Shown here piece by piece: positions 1-7,743 of a stretch of DNA of 12,050 nt. Under the pieces are notes generated by a model, which did not search any database, was not told the origin of the DNA, and worked only from the letters and a program-made list of their open reading frames with translations. A program made the position numbers and the translations under genes. The DNA comes from Verrucomicrobiota bacterium (GTDB lineage Bacteria > Verrucomicrobiota > Verrucomicrobiia > Opitutales > Opitutaceae). The stretch's first letter is position 1; each line of letters opens with the position of its first letter. The stretch spans positions 1 to 12,050 of the forward strand of contig JAEWNN010000081.1 in NCBI GenBank assembly GCA_023457035.1, in the 5' to 3' direction.

Positions 1-1114
<1,114 letters not shown>

Positions 1115-1170
1115 GTGGACGTTGAGTTAGTTGTAAGAGACAGGGATTTGGAAGGGCGGCCCCGTTTTAA

Positions 1171-1189
1171 CGTCGGGAGCCTGCCGACG
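1171..1189 (-). other. Small inverted repeat in the tRNA-Thr/tuf spacer
   Basis: A perfect 6-bp inverted repeat, CGTCGG and CCGACG around a 7-nt loop, starts 7 nt past the tRNA CCA end on the minus strand and is followed by TTAAAA. It could be a processing or pausing hairpin in a tRNA-Thr/tuf transcript. The stem is short and the following T-run is too weak for a convincing terminator. A stem this small can arise by chance in GC-rich DNA. Confidence 0.3.
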
Positions 1190-1196
1190 ATTGGCC

Positions 1197-1272
1197 TGGA
1201 GCCCTTGACCAGACTTGAACCGGTGACCTCGCCCTTACCAAGGGCGTGCTCTACCAACTGAGCTACAAGGGC
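1197..1272 (-). tRNA. tRNA-Thr (anticodon GGU)
   Basis: A complete 76-nt cloverleaf can be folded by eye. It has a 7-bp acceptor stem (GCCCTTG/CAAGGGC), a 4-bp D stem (GCTC/GAGC) with an AGTTGGTA loop, and an anticodon stem CGCCC/GGGCG around the loop TTGGTAA. The T stem is ACCGG/CTGGT with one G-T pair and the loop TTCAAGT. The discriminator base is T and the CCA end is encoded in the DNA. The loop gives anticodon GGT, which reads Thr ACC and ACU codons. A tRNA-Thr directly upstream of tuf is a well-known arrangement, as in E. coli thrT-tufB, and this supports both the call and co-transcription with tuf. Confidence 0.98.
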
Positions 1273-1309
1273 GGACAGGACAAAAGACCAAAACCGAAAA
1301 AGAGGGCGG

Positions 1310-1353
1310 ACTTTGGTAAGCGGCTTTTCGACCGTCAACTGCTTTTTCGAAAA
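1310..1353 (-). promoter_or_regulatory. Candidate stable-RNA promoter for tRNA-Thr/tuf
   Basis: On the minus strand there is a -35 element TTGACG (1333-1338), a 17-bp spacer and a poor -10 element CAAAGT (1310-1315). Directly upstream of the -35 is an A/T-rich block containing TTTTCGAAAA (1344-1353), which looks like an UP element. Just after the -10 comes CCGCCC, a GC-rich discriminator of the kind seen at stringently controlled rRNA and tRNA promoters. The predicted transcript would begin about 30 nt before the tRNA 5' end. The weak -10 match is the main doubt, and the housekeeping sigma-factor consensus in this lineage is assumed to be sigma70-like. Confidence 0.5.
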
Positions 1354-1368
1354 TTTGTCGGACCGCGC

Positions 1369-2121
1369 TCAACGAACCACGCAGACCCGGTACAATCCGG
1401 GTCCGAGCCGTTCGCCAAGGCGAAAATCCCGGGCCAGAAAGCCGCCGAAGAACGCATCCACCTCATCCACACCGGAACCGCTCGCCAACGTCGGCACGCC
1501 GACCATCCCTAGCGGGGCGACCACCACCGAGTACTCCAGCGGGGTCCAGTCGTGCTCCCGTACGGCCGCCGGCAGGTCGCGCAACGACTCCCGCAATACG
1601 ACGCCCTCCGCCGCACCGCCCGCATACCGGCGCACCTCCACCGCCGCTTCGCGCTCCGGCAGTCGCGGGACCGGGCGGTCGATCCGCCCCAGCCCCGCCC
1701 AGCCGCCGGCCATCGCGCCGATCGTGCGCAAGCCGCCGCGCCCGTCGGTGGGCGCCCCACCGGGCGGGCCGAACACGGGCTCGAGCCGCTCCGCATCGAA
1801 GACCAGCCGCGGCTCGTACATTCCGAACACCTCGCCCGGCTGGCGTCGCAGATCCGCGGGCAACTCCTGCGCCCCGGCGTTCCACGCGGTGGGCATCGAG
1901 AGCGGCTGCTGGTCGAACAACACCATCTGCTCGCGCACCAGCGGCCCGCCGGCCACGCCGCTCTCGGTCACCACGGTCACCCGCGGGCGGCTTTGCGCGG
2001 GCGGCAACGGCACGGCCGGATCGGCGTGTCCCCAGAAGATGAAGGCGACGCGGGCGACCAGGGCCAGCCCCGCCGCGAGCCAGACCCATTGCGCCCAGTG
2101 CCGTTGTTTCTGCGCGGCCAT
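1369..2121 (-). CDS. Membrane-anchored protein after ExbD, possible divergent TonB
   Basis: I do not recognise the family. The 250-residue protein has a short basic N-terminus (MAAQKQRHWAQW) and one hydrophobic segment at about 11-30. The long remainder would then lie in the periplasm, which is the topology of TonB and TolA. The start is ATG at 2119-2121, 6 nt after the exbD stop, with a weak GGCGAG site. Residues 190-250 alternate strand-like and helix-like stretches (EYSVVVAPLGMVGVPTLAS, then a helix, then LYRVCVV). They recall the beta-alpha-beta C-terminal domain of TonB, but the YP..A signature and a Pro/Lys-rich linker are missing. As the last gene of the TPR-ExbB-ExbD run, it is positioned to be the energy-transducing partner. 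That role rests on context and weak resemblance only. No terminator is visible in the short gap before tRNA-Thr. Confidence 0.85.
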   Translation of the reverse strand: MAAQKQRHWAQWVWLAAGLALVARVAFIFWGHADPAVPLPPAQSRPRVTVVTESGVAGGPLVREQMVLFDQQPLSMPTAWNAGAQELPADLRRQPGEVFGMYEPRLVFDAERLEPVFGPPGGAPTDGRGGLRTIGAMAGGWAGLGRIDRPVPRLPEREAAVEVRRYAGGAAEGVVLRESLRDLPAAVREHDWTPLEYSVVVAPLGMVGVPTLASGSGVDEVDAFFGGFLARDFRLGERLGPGLYRVCVVR

Positions 2122-2127
2122 GGCGGA

Positions 2128-2556
2128 TCACTCGCCGCCCGCCGACGCCTCGGCGGCGATCTGCACGTCGCAGCCGGCCGCGAGGGCCACCGCCGTGAAC
2201 GTCACCAGCGCCTGCGACGACGCCTGCTTGTCGACCCGCAGCAGCAGCCGCCGCGGCCCCTTCTCGGCCACGACCTCGCCGAGCCGCTGCTTGAAACCGT
2301 CCATCGAATAGCGCCCACCCTCGAAGAGGATCAGGTTGTCGCGCTGGAGGTTCACGACCAGTCCGGCGATCTGCGCCATCCCCGTGGCATTCTCCACCAC
2401 CGGCACCGAGATCGGCACACCGGGTTCGAGCACGAACTTCGTGGTGAACAGCGACAGGAACAACGCCAGCAATCCCACGTTGACGTAGAAGAACACGTCG
2501 AAGCTGCGCGGCGGTGGGCGCAGGTGCTTGTCGAGTTCGAGCGGCTGCGTGATCAC
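2128..2556 (-). CDS. exbD: ExbD/TolR-type biopolymer transport protein with Asn at the usual Asp site
   Basis: ExbD subunits sit with ExbB in the inner membrane and convert proton motive force into work on TonB. The 142-residue reading has one membrane segment (about 21-43, VFFYVNVGLLALFLSLF) followed by a periplasmic domain ending in the family-like stretch LLLRVDKQASSQALVTF. The chosen start is GTG at 2554-2556, 2 nt after the exbB TGA; GAAGG lies 7 nt before it. An upstream in-frame ATG at 2682 would overlap the conserved end of exbB and is not used. Aligned on the membrane segment, the essential Asp of E. coli ExbD (in PFIDV) corresponds to Asn26 here (FFYVNV). A second Asp, D20, lies six residues earlier. 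The length matches the family. The placement of Asn26 is by-eye alignment. Confidence 0.85.
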   Translation of the reverse strand: MITQPLELDKHLRPPPRSFDVFFYVNVGLLALFLSLFTTKFVLEPGVPISVPVVENATGMAQIAGLVVNLQRDNLILFEGGRYSMDGFKQRLGEVVAEKGPRRLLLRVDKQASSQALVTFTAVALAAGCDVQIAAEASAGGE

Positions 2557-2558
2557 GC

Positions 2559-3260
2559 TCAGGCCTTCTCCTTGGCGGGCGCAGCGGCGGCCGCCGGCGC
2601 CGCCCCGGTGGCGGCGCCCTGCGCGCTCCCCTGCCCCTGCAGCTCGTGAATGACGAAGCGGATGATCTCGTTGGCCGCCCACTCCATGTCATGGGTGAGC
2701 ACCCGCACGCGCCCGCGGAGGAAATGGTGTGCCAGATGTGTGGGCACAGCCACCGCCAAACCGAACGCCGTGCCCAGCAGCGCCTCCCACATGCCGCCGG
2801 CCAGCGCCGCCGGAGTGGCGTAGTTTCCGCCCAGTGTGATGAACGCGTGGAAGGCCCGCAGCATGCCGAGCACGGTGCCGAGCAGCCCCAGCAGCGGCGC
2901 CACCTGCGCGATCGCCGCCAGCGCGCCCATCCGGCGCTCGAGGATCGGCAGCTCGATCAGCGCCGCCTCCTGCACCGCCAGCCGCAGCTTCGACTCGTCG
3001 GCCTCGTGGTGCAGCAACGCCGCCTTCACCACCACGGCCACCGGGCCCGGCGTCTCCTCGCACACGGTGATCGCCTCCATCAGGCGGCGTTTCACCAGGA
3101 TGTTCTTGATGCCGGTGAGGAACGCCGTGGAGCGGATCTGGCCGCGGTGCAGGTACAGCGCCCGCTCCGTAAACACCACGATCGCCACCACGCTCAACGC
3201 GAGCAGCACCCACATCACGGGGCCACCCTGGCCGAGGAGACTGAGGTCGAGGAAACTCAT
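2559..3260 (-). CDS. exbB: ExbB/TolQ/MotA-family proton channel subunit
   Basis: This inner-membrane protein should form the pentameric ring that, with ExbD, uses the proton gradient to energise a TonB-like partner. It has 233 residues and three hydrophobic segments, at about 14-32, 112-136 and 157-178. The family signature APLLGLLGTVLGMLRAF (121-137) and the segment MWEALLGTAFGLAVAVP (157-173) are both clear. The functional polar residues of E. coli ExbB have counterparts: T129, E159 and T164. The C-terminus is a low-complexity Ala-rich tail (about 215-233). The start is ATG at 3258-3260, preceded by the pyrimidine-rich TTTCCTCCC rather than a Shine-Dalgarno site. The gene follows the TPR gene by 53 nt and precedes exbD by 2 nt, so translation of exbB and exbD is probably coupled. 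TolQ remains an alternative name, because no tolB or pal is visible. Confidence 0.93.
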   Translation of the reverse strand: MSFLDLSLLGQGGPVMWVLLALSVVAIVVFTERALYLHRGQIRSTAFLTGIKNILVKRRLMEAITVCEETPGPVAVVVKAALLHHEADESKLRLAVQEAALIELPILERRMGALAAIAQVAPLLGLLGTVLGMLRAFHAFITLGGNYATPAALAGGMWEALLGTAFGLAVAVPTHLAHHFLRGRVRVLTHDMEWAANEIIRFVIHELQGQGSAQGAATGAAPAAAAAPAKEKA

Positions 3261-3313
3261 GGGAGGAAAGCGAAGCTAGTTGCGCGGGAAGACCGATGGC
3301 AAACGGCGAAAGC

Positions 3314-5962
3314 TCAGCGCCCACCGCCGGCGAGCCGTTCCAGTGCGGCCTTCGCCGTGTTCTCCCCCCAGACACCGCTGCGCAACACCAGTTCGTAGGC
3401 TTCGCGCGCCTCCTGCGGCGCCCTCGCCTTCTCGCACAGGTCGGCGTAGACCAGCAGCGTGCGGCCGAGCCAATAGCGGCCCTTCTCGCCGATTGTCGCC
3501 CGCGCCGCCTCGTCGAGCAGGAACCGGTCGACCACCAGCCAGAGCGCGCGCCGGGCCTCGGGGCTGTTACCGCGTGTCGCCAAGGCGTAGCCCTCCTTGA
3601 ATCCGGCCTCCACGCGCACCTCCCCCGGAGCGCTGGGCAGATCGAAAAGCCGTTCGTAGCGTGCCAGCGCGCTGCCCAGCCGCGACGCGTCGGCCGTCAC
3701 CTGGGCGAACAGCGTGTCGGCGAGCGCGAGCTCGGCCAGCGGGGCGTCGCGGTGCGCGGGAAACCGGTTGAGGACCGACTCGTAGATCACCTGCGCCGGC
3801 CCGAGCTGGTTGAGTTTGCGCAACAGGTCGCCCTGTTTGAGCTGCGCGTAGAACACCAGTTCGTTGCGCGGGAACCGCTCGACTAGGTCGTGCAGGATGC
3901 GGAAGGCCTCCTCGTAATGTTTGTCCTCGCCGCGCCGCTCGGCATTCCCCGCCGCCTCGTAGAGCGCATAGGCCGCGTACTGACTGTCCTCATACCGTTC
4001 GGCCAGCTCGATGAGCAGCTGCTGCGCCTCCACCGTCTGGCCGCGGTCGGCGAGGAACTTCGCCTGGATGATGAACGAATACACCGCCGGATCGCTGCCG
4101 GGATACGCCCCACGCAGCGCCTCCAGCTCCGCCATGCCGTCCGGTTCGCGTCCGAGCGCGAGCAACGCCTGCGCCCGCACCAGCCGCGCCGTACCCGCGG
4201 CCTCCTGCCGCAGCGCCGCCGGCACTGCGGCGTTCGCCTCCGCGGCCGGTCCGGCCAGCAGCCGGTCGACCAGCCCGAGCGTCTCCGCCGGCTTGCCGGC
4301 CTCCAGCGAGAGCTTCGCCTGCAGCCAGGCCAGCCGCAAACGCAGCTCCGGCGCCGCCGCCGCGAATGCCTCCGCCGCCAGCACCCGGTTGAGCCGCTCG
4401 TACGCGCGCCCGGTCTGCCCGCGTACCTGCAGCGTCCGCACCGTGTTCCACTCCGCCTGCCAGCGGTTCGCCGCGTCGAACGCCGGGTCCGTCGCCAGCC
4501 GGTCGAGCGTCTGCAAAGCCTCCTCGAGCTGCGCGGGCTGGTCGGCGCGCAACAGCGACAGCACCTGCTGGTACATCAGTGCGCCGCGGTTCGCGCCCGG
4601 CGGCAGCGCGGGCTCCGCCAGCGCCCGCGCATAGGCGCTGGCCGCATTGCGATAGTCCGTCGCCCGGAAATAGGACTCGGCCAACAGCACGGCGAACGGC
4701 CCGCGCCGCGCATCCAGCCCGAGCTCGCTCTGCAGGTTCACGATCGACTCGGTCGCCGTGCGGTAGCGACGCAGCTCCCACGCCACCGAGACCAGCACGT
4801 TGAGCGCCGGCACGCGGCCCGGCGAGCCCGGGAAATTCGCCAGCAACGCTCCCGCGTCGGCCTCGGCGCGCTCGTATTCCTGCTGCGCGAGCGCCAGCCG
4901 CGCCCGATACAGCAGCAGATCGTCGAGGATCTTCGGCGGCGGCTGCAGCGCGATCTGCGCGTCCAGTTCCCGGCGAAACCCCGCGCGCGCCTCCTCGTCC
5001 GTGGCGGCCTGCGCGAGCAACTGCAGCGCAAGGCGCTGCATCTCCGGCTGCGCCGACCCGGCGAAGAGCTGCCGCAGGGCGTTGCGCCCCAGCGCACTGT
5101 CGGGCCCCGAGATCAGCGCCAACAACAGCCGCAACCGGTCCGCCGCCTCACGCTCCGTCGACGGCACCGCCGCCAACTGTCGCTGCAGCACCGTCTGCGC
5201 CTCGCCCTTGCGTCCGAGCAAATCGAGAACCACGGCCTGCTGGCCCGCGGCCGTGAAACCCACCGGCCGTCCTTGAAACTGATCGATCTGCCGCTGCAGC
5301 ACCTGCACTTGTTCCGGCGTCGCCTGTCCGTACAGCAGCTGCGCCCGTTCCCGCGCCAACAACAACTGCGTCCGCGCCAATTCCGACACCGCCCGCCCCT
5401 CCGCCTGGCCGTAGGCCACCTGCGCCCGGTCGAACTGCCCGCGCGCCTCCGCCAACATCGCCTGCGCCACATGCACCCAGCCCGCCTCCTCGGCTGGCAC
5501 GTCCTCAGGCCGCAATGCCTCGACCAAGGGCGCGGCCGTGGCGCCGTCGCGGCGCTGCAGCGCGATCAACGCCCGGCGCAACCGCGTCTGCGGTGCCAGC
5601 AGATCGGCCCCGCGCCCGAGCGCGGCCTCCGCCGCCTCGATCCGCCCCGCCGCCAGCTCGACCATCGTCAAGCCCAGCGCCGCCCGACTGCGCACCGCCG
5701 CCGTCACGTCGTCGCGCGCCAGCAGGCGCTCGTACGACGCGCGCGCCGCCGTGACAAAACCAAGCTCCGCGGCGTGCTGCGCGGCGGCGAGGTCGAGCAC
5801 GAGCTCGCCCGCGCGCTGCCCGGCGGCGTCGATCGAGATCGTCAACGGCGCCGGCGCCAGCGCGGCGTTCTGCGCCCGCACCGCACCCGCGGCCAGGGCC
5901 GCGCCGCACAAGAATCGCAGAGAAAGGGAAACGCGTCGCATCGCGATCATCGTCGCGACCAT
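3314..5962 (-). CDS. Large secreted TPR-repeat protein upstream of ExbB
   Basis: The protein has about 882 residues. Its N-terminus is signal-peptide-like: MRR, a hydrophobic core LRFLCGAALAAGA, and a likely cut after AVRA, before QNA. This points to the periplasm. The rest is Ala/Leu/Arg-rich helical repeat of TPR type. The clearest units lie at about 655-760, for example EEAFRILHDLVERFPRNELV and AQVIYESVLNRFPAHRDAPL, where the ERFP/NRFP endings are typical of TPRs in BamD- and YbgF-like proteins. The start is uncertain. ATG at 5960-5962 has a G-rich stretch ahead, while ATG at 5950 or 5941 would give shorter signal peptides. A TTG at 6055 would place about 30 extra Arg-rich residues before the signal peptide and is unlikely. 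The likely role is a scaffold or adaptor for the ExbB/ExbD complex. This is inferred from context, since TPRs bind proteins and have no catalytic signature. Confidence 0.85.
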   Translation of the reverse strand: MVATMIAMRRVSLSLRFLCGAALAAGAVRAQNAALAPAPLTISIDAAGQRAGELVLDLAAAQHAAELGFVTAARASYERLLARDDVTAAVRSRAALGLTMVELAAGRIEAAEAALGRGADLLAPQTRLRRALIALQRRDGATAAPLVEALRPEDVPAEEAGWVHVAQAMLAEARGQFDRAQVAYGQAEGRAVSELARTQLLLARERAQLLYGQATPEQVQVLQRQIDQFQGRPVGFTAAGQQAVVLDLLGRKGEAQTVLQRQLAAVPSTEREAADRLRLLLALISGPDSALGRNALRQLFAGSAQPEMQRLALQLLAQAATDEEARAGFRRELDAQIALQPPPKILDDLLLYRARLALAQQEYERAEADAGALLANFPGSPGRVPALNVLVSVAWELRRYRTATESIVNLQSELGLDARRGPFAVLLAESYFRATDYRNAASAYARALAEPALPPGANRGALMYQQVLSLLRADQPAQLEEALQTLDRLATDPAFDAANRWQAEWNTVRTLQVRGQTGRAYERLNRVLAAEAFAAAAPELRLRLAWLQAKLSLEAGKPAETLGLVDRLLAGPAAEANAAVPAALRQEAAGTARLVRAQALLALGREPDGMAELEALRGAYPGSDPAVYSFIIQAKFLADRGQTVEAQQLLIELAERYEDSQYAAYALYEAAGNAERRGEDKHYEEAFRILHDLVERFPRNELVFYAQLKQGDLLRKLNQLGPAQVIYESVLNRFPAHRDAPLAELALADTLFAQVTADASRLGSALARYERLFDLPSAPGEVRVEAGFKEGYALATRGNSPEARRALWLVVDRFLLDEAARATIGEKGRYWLGRTLLVYADLCEKARAPQEAREAYELVLRSGVWGENTAKAALERLAGGGR

Positions 5963-6080
5963 GCCCCCCGCCCCCGTCGCTGGCAAGAGCCGGCACCAGC
6001 GTTCCCGCACCCGCCGCACTCCGGAGCGCCCACCAGGGTGATCGGCGGCCGGCAACCGCTCCCGCCGTGCAATCCCCGCC

Positions 6081-7481
6081 TCAGAGCGTGACCACGTCGC
6101 CGAAGTTTGGACGCTCGGCCTGGAGCCTGAACCGCGCGGCGATCTTCGCGGCGAGCGGGCCGCGGCCCTTCTCGTCCTCGCCGTGGGTCAGCACGACCCG
6201 CGGCCGGTGCGGCGCGAGGCAGCCGAGCCATTCGATCAAGTCCGTCTGCCCGGCGTGGGCGCTGAAGCCGCCGAGACCGCGCACCGTCGCCGCCACCCGA
6301 ATGCGGTCGCCGAAGATCTGCACCTGGCGCGCGCCCTCCAGCAGCCGGCGGCCGAGCGACTCGGGCGACTGGTAGCCAACGATCAGAACGACGGTGCCGG
6401 GATGCGCGAGGTTGTGCCGTAGGTGGTGGACGATGCGGCCGGCGTTGCACATGCCCGCACCCGCGAGGATCAGGCACGGGCCGGGCTGCACGTTGAGCGC
6501 CTGCGATTCCTGCGCGGAGACGGTGGTGCGTACGCTCTCGAGATGCTTCAGGAAACGTCCGCCGCCGGCCGCGCGCCGCTGCATCTCCTCGTCGAACAAC
6601 TCGGGGTGTTTCGCGTAGAGCCGCGTGGCCTCGATCGCCATCGGGCTGTCGAGGAAGACCGGGAACGGCCGCACCGCGCCGGACTCGAACAGCTCGGAGA
6701 GGTGGTAGAGGATCTGCTGCGCGCGCCCCACCGCAAAGGTTGGCACGAGGATCTTGCCGCCACGCTCCGCCGCATGGACGACGAGCTCGCGGAACTCCTT
6801 CACCGTGTCGGCCAGCGAGCGATGGTCGCGATCGCCGTAGGTGGACTCCAGAAACACGAGATCGGCCTTCGCCGCGATGCAGGCGGCGTCGCGCAGGATC
6901 GGCGCGTGGCGCGGGCCGAGATCGCCGGAGAAGACGACCGTGCGCTCCCTGGCTCCGTCGGCGCAGCGCAGTTCCAGGCTGGCCGAGCCGAGGGTGTGCC
7001 CGGCCTCGTACGGGCGCACCGTCACGCCGGGTGCGACCGGATTGTCCCGCCCATAGGCGAGCGGCCGGAAGCGCCCGGCGATCGTCGCCACGTCGCCGTC
7101 GTCGAACAGCGGCCGGACCGGGGGCATCCCGGCGCGGGCGCGGTGGCGGTTGGTGCGGATCGCATCCTGCGCCTGGAGACGCGCGGCGTCGTCGAGGATC
7201 AGGCGGGCGAGCTCGAGCGTGGCGGGCGTGCCCCAGACCGCGCCGCGGTAGCCGCGCTGGGCGAGCAGCGGCAGGCGGCCCACGTGGTCGAGATGGGCGT
7301 GGGTGAGCACCACGGCGTCGAGCGCGGCCGGCGTGAGCTCGCGCGGCACGGTGTTGATCGAGCCGGCGAGGGTGCGGCCCTGGAACATTCCGAAATCGAC
7401 GAGCACGCGCGCCCGGTCCGTCTGCACGAGGTACGCGGAGCCGGTCACTTCGCCCGCGGCGCCGAGGAGGGTGATTTGCAT
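6081..7481 (-). CDS. MBL-fold beta-CASP protein, CPSF/RNase-type metallohydrolase
   Basis: This is a predicted cytosolic zinc-dependent nuclease of the CPSF73-like, bacterial beta-CASP family, probably acting on RNA. The 466 residues contain the full metal-site set: HAHLDH (61-66), H162 in YEAGHTLGS, D187 in FSGDLG, and H433 in LTHGED. The beta-CASP motifs are present as ESTYGDR (212-218) and H409 in GGFSAHAGQTD. PTFAVGRAQ (248-256) and GMCNAGRIVHHL (343-354) are also typical. It lacks the long C-terminal domain of RNase J, and its length fits the short bacterial family. The start is ATG at 7479-7481 because MQITLLGAAGEVTGS is the normal family N-terminus; in-frame sequence upstream to 7616 is not conserved-looking. 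It precedes the TPR gene by about 118 nt on the same strand. Membership of that operon is possible, but the function is probably unrelated. Confidence 0.93.
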   Translation of the reverse strand: MQITLLGAAGEVTGSAYLVQTDRARVLVDFGMFQGRTLAGSINTVPRELTPAALDAVVLTHAHLDHVGRLPLLAQRGYRGAVWGTPATLELARLILDDAARLQAQDAIRTNRHRARAGMPPVRPLFDDGDVATIAGRFRPLAYGRDNPVAPGVTVRPYEAGHTLGSASLELRCADGARERTVVFSGDLGPRHAPILRDAACIAAKADLVFLESTYGDRDHRSLADTVKEFRELVVHAAERGGKILVPTFAVGRAQQILYHLSELFESGAVRPFPVFLDSPMAIEATRLYAKHPELFDEEMQRRAAGGGRFLKHLESVRTTVSAQESQALNVQPGPCLILAGAGMCNAGRIVHHLRHNLAHPGTVVLIVGYQSPESLGRRLLEGARQVQIFGDRIRVAATVRGLGGFSAHAGQTDLIEWLGCLAPHRPRVVLTHGEDEKGRGPLAAKIAARFRLQAERPNFGDVVTL

Positions 7482-7551
7482 CGGGCCCCAGCGATAGGCG
7501 CTCCCGGGTCCGGCGACAAGCCCGGGGGACAAGGCGGGGGAGCAGCCGCCC

Positions 7552-7583
7552 TCTAACGGCAGAGTAATGCATTCTAACGACAG
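7552..7583. promoter_or_regulatory. Direct repeats flanking a palindrome in the divergent intergenic region
   Basis: TCTAACGGCAG (7552-7562) and TCTAACGACAG (7573-7583) match at 10 of 11 positions and are offset by 21 bp, two helical turns, so they face the same side of the helix. Between them is the 8-bp palindrome AATGCATT (7566-7573). The block lies between the start of the MBL gene (minus) and the TonB-dependent receptor gene (plus). It is A/T-rich compared with its surroundings. On the minus strand it contains TAGAAT (7571-7576), a good -10 match, but I see no matching -35. It could be an operator and promoter core. No regulator is known. Confidence 0.4.
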
Positions 7584-7743
7584 GGCCTCCCCTCCTTTGC
7601 CCCGCCACGGCGGCACCCGTCACCTCGTCGCCGACCGAAGCGCCCTCCGCGCAACGGCCGTGCAGTAACGTCCATTCCCGACAGGCGGCTGGCCCCGCGC
7701 CCAACGGCACCCGGCCGCCGCCCTGCCGCCAAACCCCAACACT

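Noticed and set aside
2557..2682. Extension of exbD to an upstream ATG at 2682
   Set aside because: The added 42 residues overlap the C-terminal coding part of exbB and are Arg/Gly-rich; the GTG 2 nt after the exbB stop has a suitable ribosome site and gives a normal family length.
1463..2692. A 409-codon minus-strand frame across exbD and the following gene
   Set aside because: It is in another frame, Arg/Ala/Gly-rich without motifs, whereas the overlapping frames give a recognisable ExbD and a membrane-anchored protein.
3890..6091. A 733-codon plus-strand open frame opposite the TPR gene
   Set aside because: The protein is almost entirely Arg, Gln, Leu and Pro with no domain, while the minus-strand reading has a signal peptide and TPR units.
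7503..7527. Two CCCGGG palindromes that could form a hairpin ahead of the MBL gene
   Set aside because: The stem is short, the loop arbitrary, and such sites are frequent in GC-rich spacers; there is no T-run or known riboswitch feature.
7482..7616. N-terminal extension of the MBL protein to 7616
   Set aside because: The 45 extra residues do not look like a domain or signal peptide and cross the A/T-rich direct-repeat block; MQITLLGAAGEVTGS is a normal family start.
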